From contig NC_092678.1 in the NCBI RefSeq assembly GCF_964355755.1, positions 1,575,922 through 1,639,921 on the forward strand: a DNA stretch of 64,000 bases, read 5' to 3'. Source of the stretch: Antedon mediterranea (Eukaryota; Echinodermata; Crinoidea; Comatulida; Antedonidae). Made by a program: the position numbers and the translations under genes. Below the pieces are notes generated by a model. It worked only from the letters and a program-made list of their open reading frames with translations. It was not told the DNA's origin and searched no databases. Shown here one piece after another: positions 57,971 to 64,000 of the stretch (positions are counted from its first letter, which is position 1; each line of letters opens with the position of its first letter).

Positions 57971-60900
57971 GAAATAAATATTTTAAAAATAAAATGGAAT
58001 AAAAAAATAGTGTTATATTTGCGTTTTTATAAATTTTGTTCATTTTCAAAGCACTAAATCGTTTAGCAACTTAGTTAATAATTCTTTAACTTCATTAGTC
58101 AACTTCTCAACATTTTCAACAACTATGATCAACTGACCATAATGAGCACTCTACTCAATATGGCCGCTTTGTTTCATACCTCTTTACCACTCTCATACAA
58201 TCACTTTTCCTGGACACAAAGATGGCCACTAGGACACGTTCCACTCAAGGAACTAATAGGAAATGGTTAATAAATAATGATAGTTGAAGAGGTTTTATAA
58301 CCCATTTATAATTCTTTTATTACTATCTAACAATTATTTCAACACAATGCATTTAAATTTGTAAAGGCAACACAATGAATTTATTTAAAATTTAAATTAT
58401 GGATGTGGTTTTCCTTTTCCATATACGACCTTCGTCATTTCCTATTAGTGACCTTAATTTCTTTCCACCATACTGATAAGGAATAATTTATATTTGTTCT
58501 CGTCCTTAAATCAATGCCATTCTGGGATTAAACCATCAGGAAATCCTGTTACACCTTCAGGAAATCATTAGGGAAAGTTTTTAAAAGTTTGTATTTATAC
58601 TTGTGTCACATGTATACATATTACTTTCAATATTGTTTTAGAGTGTGAAATAACACAAGATCACTTATCACAATATGAAATACATTTCTTTATTTGTTCA
58701 AAGCATTAGAAGTATATATTCAGGTAAAAGGCAGACAAAAATGATCCCTCATGACAGATTTTGATGTGAGCGAGGATGAAATAATGAAATTTTAAGTGAG
58801 ATATATTTCCTATAAATATTAATTATTTCACTTAAGTCAATCAATATTTAAAGATTTTAAGTGGTATTCATTTTAAAGATTGGAGAATTATAATCTTAAA
58901 TTGATTGTAAATAAACAGTCCAATTTGTTAATGGATTGCCTAGCATATTGAGCTGATATGTAGTACATATGCAGCATAAACGGTCAACAACACAGTCCGT
59001 TGGATAGCCTAAGATTCAATCTTTTCCCTACAAATTCAAGTGAACTGAAAGATTATCGTTGTAAGGTCATATCTTGCATTTTTTTTAAAGTTTAAACCAA
59101 TTAAAAGTTTTAATTTAAAACTAATTTAAGACCAAGGTTAATATGATTAATAGATCATGTTAACAAATAGACACTTTTATTAACACCTGAAAGTGTTTTG
59201 ATAGACAGGAAATTGATATCAAGGTATTTCTTTGTTAGAAAAGTTAATGGAACAATCAGTTGATTGATATTAGACTATTTTTTATGACTACAAATATAGA
59301 GAAACTCTGAACTACCCATTAACATTGCTGAAGTTAAGCCATGTGAAATGGTGACGAAATCTAGATAGAAATAGAGTCTAGAGTCATTAATTGTGTCAAA
59401 TATGACATTAGGTTCGTTGATGTTGTAATTTTAAAAGTGATCTGATATTATTACTAGACAATCATAATAGTTCATCATTGTGGACAGCTTTTGTTGAGAA
59501 AGTGTTTTTGTTTTCTTGTGAGCCAAATTGTGATTATCTTAATACTGTCTCATCTCTGTGTGAAAGAGCTTTTGATTGATACAAAACTAGATGTCTATAT
59601 ACTATTTGATTATTTACTGGTCAGATCTTATACCATACAATAATAAACTTAGAAATTTAGCTGTTCAGTATTTACATTCGTTTTCATTCATAGGTCAGAT
59701 TATGGTCACACTGACCTGTTACCAAGGAAACATAATAACAGAGTTCAATTGAAGTATCAAAAGTATTGATATAATACCATTATTATACATCAAATACCAT
59801 TCTCAAATATTTCACAATAAGCTATTGTAGATGTTGCCAAGTAGTGCGTACAACAGCTCTTTATGTAATATATAACCAGCCTTGTTTTAATAGATTAACT
59901 TATAAGAAGTTAAACAAGCATCTTTATGTTAGTTTTACATTAAACAAAGACAGACTATCATTGAATTTCAACATCTGTCACCTTAACTTTGTTTAAAATT
60001 ATTGCTTTCATTTTATACTACAGCAGACTGTACTGTTTTTTTTTATATGACCACTTCTTACACTTTCACTGGCCGCATTGTTGTGGTATACCTTGATTTC
60101 CATCTGAACTGTAAAGAATGCTGTAGGGCGTATGAAATATTCCTTTGTAGTTACTGTACGTTATATACTTGGCAGTTCACAACTGATCACTGTGGGAACA
60201 GATGACTCAAAGAAGTTTGTGTAGTTAAATTGCCCAGAAGAAATGAGTCATTTCATTCCATAGTGTTCACTTGTGTTTCACAAACACTATAATATGTGGG
60301 AAACCTTTGACGTGTGATTCATACTATACTGTACCAGTCTGAGATGGGGGGAATTGAAACAGGTGGGAAGAAAAAACTATATAAAAAGTTGTATGAAGTA
60401 CTAACTAGAGCAGTGTACTTTGTCAGCCTATGACTAGGCTGTCTCTTTATGGTGTTTTATCTGGGAGATATTTCTGCATGCTGTCCGAGATAACAAAAAA
60501 AACTGCTCATGGCATTATTATAAACTTAATTATTTTCAACAGTTGATTTCTTTTTAATAATAACGTGGGTTGAGTATAATTATATTCTGGTCCCTTGTCA
60601 TGCTTAATCTTTCACCTTGTCATTTATACTGTAATAGGCCCTTCATATGACAATCAACACAAACCTTAACTTATTACATAATCATGGTTCAAGCAGATTT
60701 CACTTGCACCTGGAGACACTGCCAAGACTCTACAAATTGTTTCCTTAATAGGGGTTGACCATAGCATTAAAACATATATTGCTAGCTCTTATTCGTTTTA
60801 AAGGAAAATGTTTATTAGGGTGTCTCAACAAATCAAAGTAAAAAATGATGTTCTTTTTTCTTCTTTTTCTTTCCTCTTTCTATCAATGCCAATTGGTTTG

Positions 60901-61846
60901 TAAAATGTGCCAACATTTGTTGTGCTCAGCTCAGCTCTGGCAAAAGTTTGCAATGTTTAATCAAAGGATGCAGAGATGGCTTTGATAGAAAAAACAGTAG
61001 AAAAAAGCTGGTGAAATTTCTAAAGATTTTTGAAAATGTTACAGAATTCTTGGACACTTTCCAGACAGTGAGATGAGCCATACTGTTACTGTACCAATGT
61101 TTTTAATTTCCTTTTGTTCATTTTCTTTCTTTCTCTTTCACAATAAAGGAAACAATGTATTTATTTTACAATGCAATTTTATGAATCATTTTGTTATGAT
61201 ATTCACATGCCTGAAATGTTTGATACCCATGAGTCAATAACCATAGGCCTACAAACAATAGAAGATATTTTGTGAAAGTTTAGGACTTCATACTTTACTT
61301 TTGTTTCCTTGTGTTTCTTCTTTGTTGAAGCCAATCTTTTATTTTGTGGAGGAAGGTTTGGGACGTGTGTAAATTTATGGGAGACTATAGTATTTGAATT
61401 GGAAACATAGAAAAAAAAAAATGTTCAACTTTAATGTCCCAATCGAATATGCCAACTAGCATAATGGAGCATTAGTGGAAGACCAAGATTAGACCAGTAA
61501 ATTAATTCTTCCAATAAAATGTATTTTATTACAATGTAATATTACCGGACCTTTGAACAAAGAGGCCCACTGGTAATCATATACAAAACAAAGGCCTACA
61601 AAACTGTTGCTAATGAGAACAGACTGTTAGATCTGGGTCTGTCTGTGATACCTTTGTTCTGGGTCTGTCTGAATGGAGTTCGAAGGTAGTTCAGTAAGTC
61701 AAAGTTTGCACATTTATTTTTAGTGATGTTTACTGTAACACGAAGTGGTAATTAAGTTTAAGGTGTGTTCATGCCAAAACTGACAAGTTTTCCTATGCTG
61801 TAACTATAGCAACTATGGCAAACTCTTTTTTTTCCCTCTGCTATGT
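57971..61846. other. AT-rich sequence, no supported gene
   Basis: About 3.9 kb with no array, inverted-repeat element or convincing exon. The 67-codon frame at 60002-60205 is unremarkable. Confidence 0.4.
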
Positions 61847-62060
61847 AGAAACAATAGTACAACTTTGCATTATTTGGAAACTATTTTGCAACTTTGCACT
61901 TTGTGGAAACTTTAGTGCAACTTTGTGATATGTGGAAACAATAATACAATATTTGCACTATTTGTAAACTATTTTGCAACTTTGCACTATTTGGAAACTA
62001 TTTTGCAACTTTGCACTATTTGGAAACTATTTTGGAAACAATAGTGCTTGTGGTAGGTAC
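61847..62060. repeat. Degenerate tandem repeat of about 29 bp
   Basis: GCAACTTTGCACTATTTGGAAACTATTTT is repeated about seven times with substitutions and indels. The best-preserved copies lie at about 61965-62035. Confidence 0.85.
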
Positions 62061-62449
62061 TATAGTGCAACTTGGCAGTATTTTGACACTATGTGCAATT
62101 TGCTCTTTGTTGAAACTAGCAATATATTATTTCTGCTTTAACATGCCAAATCCTACCAAAAAATACCTTAGGCCTACCAACAGGTAGATTTAACACAAAA
62201 TAATGAGATACATTTTTACTACCAGTACTATTTAGCAAATCAGCTGGTTAACCTTTTGAATTGTATTGTACTATACATTCTAAAAATAGAACGCATAATT
62301 ATACCCTTGAAAAAAAGTATGCTCAGATATTGCCTTGTTATTAATTATTCCTTTAAAATAATAAATGTAACCAAGAAAACGTTATGTAAACCTAAATGAT
62401 CATAAAATTGTGTGGTAGAATGTTCTAATATAATAGTATAATATACGAA

Positions 62450-62960
62450 TTTGTAAAGCGCCAATTCCAGCAACAATTAGTGATCAAAGGCGCTGTGGAC
62501 TTAGATGTTACATCTTTTCAGTAACATTCTTCTCCCCTAAGGGTCACATCATGTCATCGGCAGCCAACTACGGTGCCATTACGTCAGTCCACGACAGCGT
62601 GTATGTATTAACTAGTACACCGGGGTAACCCCCTACTCGTCTCGAAAGATGTACTAGGTTCTTTAAAGTGCACACGAGCCAGATGTACACTGGACCTGCA
62701 CATGAGCCAGATGTACACTGGACCTGCACATGAGCCAGATGTACACTGGACCTGCACATGAGCCAGATGTACACTGGACCTGCACATGAGCCAGATGTAC
62801 ACTGGACCTGCACATGAGCCAGATGTACACTGGACCTGCACATGAGCCAGATGTACACTGGACCTGCACATGAGCCAGATGTACACTGGACCTGCACATG
62901 AGCCAGATGTTTATAGTCCATATACGAGAAGACTATAGAAAAGAGCTCACCCAGTTAGTT
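62450..62960. repeat. Dispersed repeat element hosting the 28-bp satellite
   Basis: The GC-richer segment from TTTGTAAAGCGCCAATTCCA, through AGGCGCTGTGGACTT and GGGGTAACCCCCTACTCGTC, to TCTTTAAAGTGCACACGAGC, and then GATGTTTATAGTCC after the array, reads as one interspersed repeat of a type I associate with marine invertebrate genomes. Its class is unknown to me. AAGCGCC and GGCGCT near the left form a short inverted pair. Confidence 0.5.
62671..62910. repeat. 28-bp satellite, about 8.6 copies
   Basis: The unit CACATGAGCCAGATGTACAC + TGGACCTG is repeated almost perfectly; only the first unit differs (CACACGAGCC). Because 28 is not a multiple of 3, a stop-free minus strand gives overlapping frames of 78-117 codons cycling through all three phases. 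These are by-products, not genes. Confidence 0.95.
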
Positions 62961-63339
62961 GAATACCAGCCTGTAGTTTTAATACTATGTACTATGTAAA
63001 CCTGCAATAAGATAAATCCTTCAGTTATTAACTACATTGCTTCCTTCTCATTTTATATTAATATCATATTTTCAAGTGGCAGTCAATGCCGTGCCCTGCT
63101 TTTCTACGGCTTTTTGCCAAATTGAATTCATTTTGATTTCAGACATGGGATTCAAAAAATTAAATTTCAATTTCTTAGATCTCAGAAGGTCGTCAACCTG
63201 ATGTTTTATATTACTCCATGAGGTCTTATTGGAAAATGAATTACCTACTTATTTAGGGTGCCATGGTCAAATACCTATCTTCAAAAGTTTAGATAGTAAT
63301 ACTAAAAACATAGAGGTATATAAAATACCTCAAGTTATT
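62961..63339. other. No supported gene
   Basis: AT-rich unique sequence. Nothing recognised. Confidence 0.4.
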
Positions 63340-63343
63340 TTAA

Positions 63344-63887
63344 AGATGTATTGTCCCTTTGACTAATTCCCAAAAAAATTTTTTTTTTAAATTTCGAAAA
63401 AAAGTGGGTCATTTTGAAGTATCATAATAGTTATTAACTTTCACCAAAAATTAGTCAAAAAAAAAATTATTTAACCAAAATACAGATGTTTTTTTGTTAA
63501 AAAAATAACTTTGACTTCCATTCAAAGTTTTCAATCAAAACATATCCCATAATGCAATGCGCTTGTTTGGCTACTCTGTATGCATAATCATAAAACTTCC
63601 TCGCGATCTGTGTGAAAACACCTTCTCAACCGTGATGAGTTGTAAACAATCCTAATTAGCATCATGCATAATGCATACTCATGGTTTGAAATCTTTGTTT
63701 ACTTTCGCTTGCGACGATTTCTCAGACGAAATGTAATCTAATTAATTTACCTGTTAATTTCGTAAACTGTTGTTTTTGGCTCGAATTTTCGACTTAAAGT
63801 GAATAACTTTAATATTACTTTGATATGGCCAATTTAAATTGAGAATATTTTTTTTTCATTTTTTGTGTTTCAAGGGACAATACATCT
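63344..63887. mobile_element. TTAA-flanked MITE, copy 2 (544 bp)
   Basis: AGATGTATTGTCCCTTTGA at the left is inverted at the right end (TCAAGGGACAATACATCT). TTAA lies on both sides (63340-63343 and 63888-63891). The interior is AT-rich with poly(A)/poly(T) runs and a less biased middle (about 63540-63720: CATAATGCAATGCGC, TCCTCGCGATCTGTG, CTTGCGACGATTTC). There is no coding frame. TTAA target duplication suggests a piggyBac-like mobiliser (inference). A shorter relative is at 6486-6659. Confidence 0.85.
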
Positions 63888-64000
63888 TTAATTAAATGCT
63901 TCAGATTACAAACTCAGTTGTATGCTATTTCACACTTTTGTGCCTTGTGTACAAGAGGTACAGGTATGACCCGACTCAATTTCAGGATTTTTACCACTTT

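Noticed and set aside
62568-62921. Three overlapping minus-strand frames with repeated AGPVYIWLMCRSSVHLAHVQ-like peptides
   Set aside because: A stop-free 28-bp satellite read through all three phases; no start or gene context.

Overview
This is 64 kb of AT-rich, gene-poor animal nuclear DNA. There are no prokaryotic gene arrays, rRNA or convincing long open reading frames. The frequent TAGGCCTA-type words, the many short inverted-repeat DNA transposons (including 'CTATTAAGGGGACAC' elements typical of marine invertebrate deuterostomes) and the tRNA-like SINE fragments fit a marine invertebrate deuterostome. An echinoderm is my best guess, from general familiarity only. The window is probably intron and/or intergenic DNA.

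Layout. 1-5.4 kb: AT-rich sequence, a 16-bp satellite (2078-2426) and a weak exon candidate near 4.7 kb. 5.4-15 kb: mostly unrecognised AT-rich DNA with two hairpins, a TTAA-flanked MITE (6486-6659), a ~160-bp degenerate tandem repeat and one copy of the window's main MITE family. 15-20 kb: a tRNA-derived SINE, a homogeneous 51-bp satellite (15793-16506) open on both strands, a 30-bp near-palindrome, and ~150-bp repeats. 20.1-22.7 kb: a transposon (20574-22199) with an inverted-repeat element nested inside it, then a short exon-like ORF with a good splice donor and a 13-bp repeat. 23.3-24.1 kb: a 19-bp satellite with higher-order structure. 24.9-30.2 kb: MITEs, a 23-bp repeat and a 1.3-kb element with TA-flanked inverted ends (28876-30179). 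30-43.6 kb: largely unannotatable, with two weak exon or conserved-element candidates (32953-33063, 43457-43540), a 51-bp AT satellite, a polypyrimidine tract and a CCAAT-box cluster. 45.7-46.4 kb: extreme AT richness, followed by a tRNA-like fragment. 49.35-51.26 kb: 32 units of a 59-bp satellite. 52-56 kb: four MITE copies and a 102-bp repeat. 57-64 kb: degenerate repeats, a 28-bp satellite inside a dispersed repeat, and a second TTAA-flanked MITE.

Two themes stand out. First, at least nine copies of one MITE family (inner TIR words CTCTGTCTACACTATCAAA and AACTAGTTTGA) are scattered between 12.9 and 55.5 kb. Second, several tandem arrays clearly arose inside transposon copies: the 59-bp, 54-bp, 34-bp, 21-bp and 28-bp arrays each sit in register within a dispersed repeat. 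No complete protein gene can be supported. The exon candidates are offered at low confidence and need transcript evidence.
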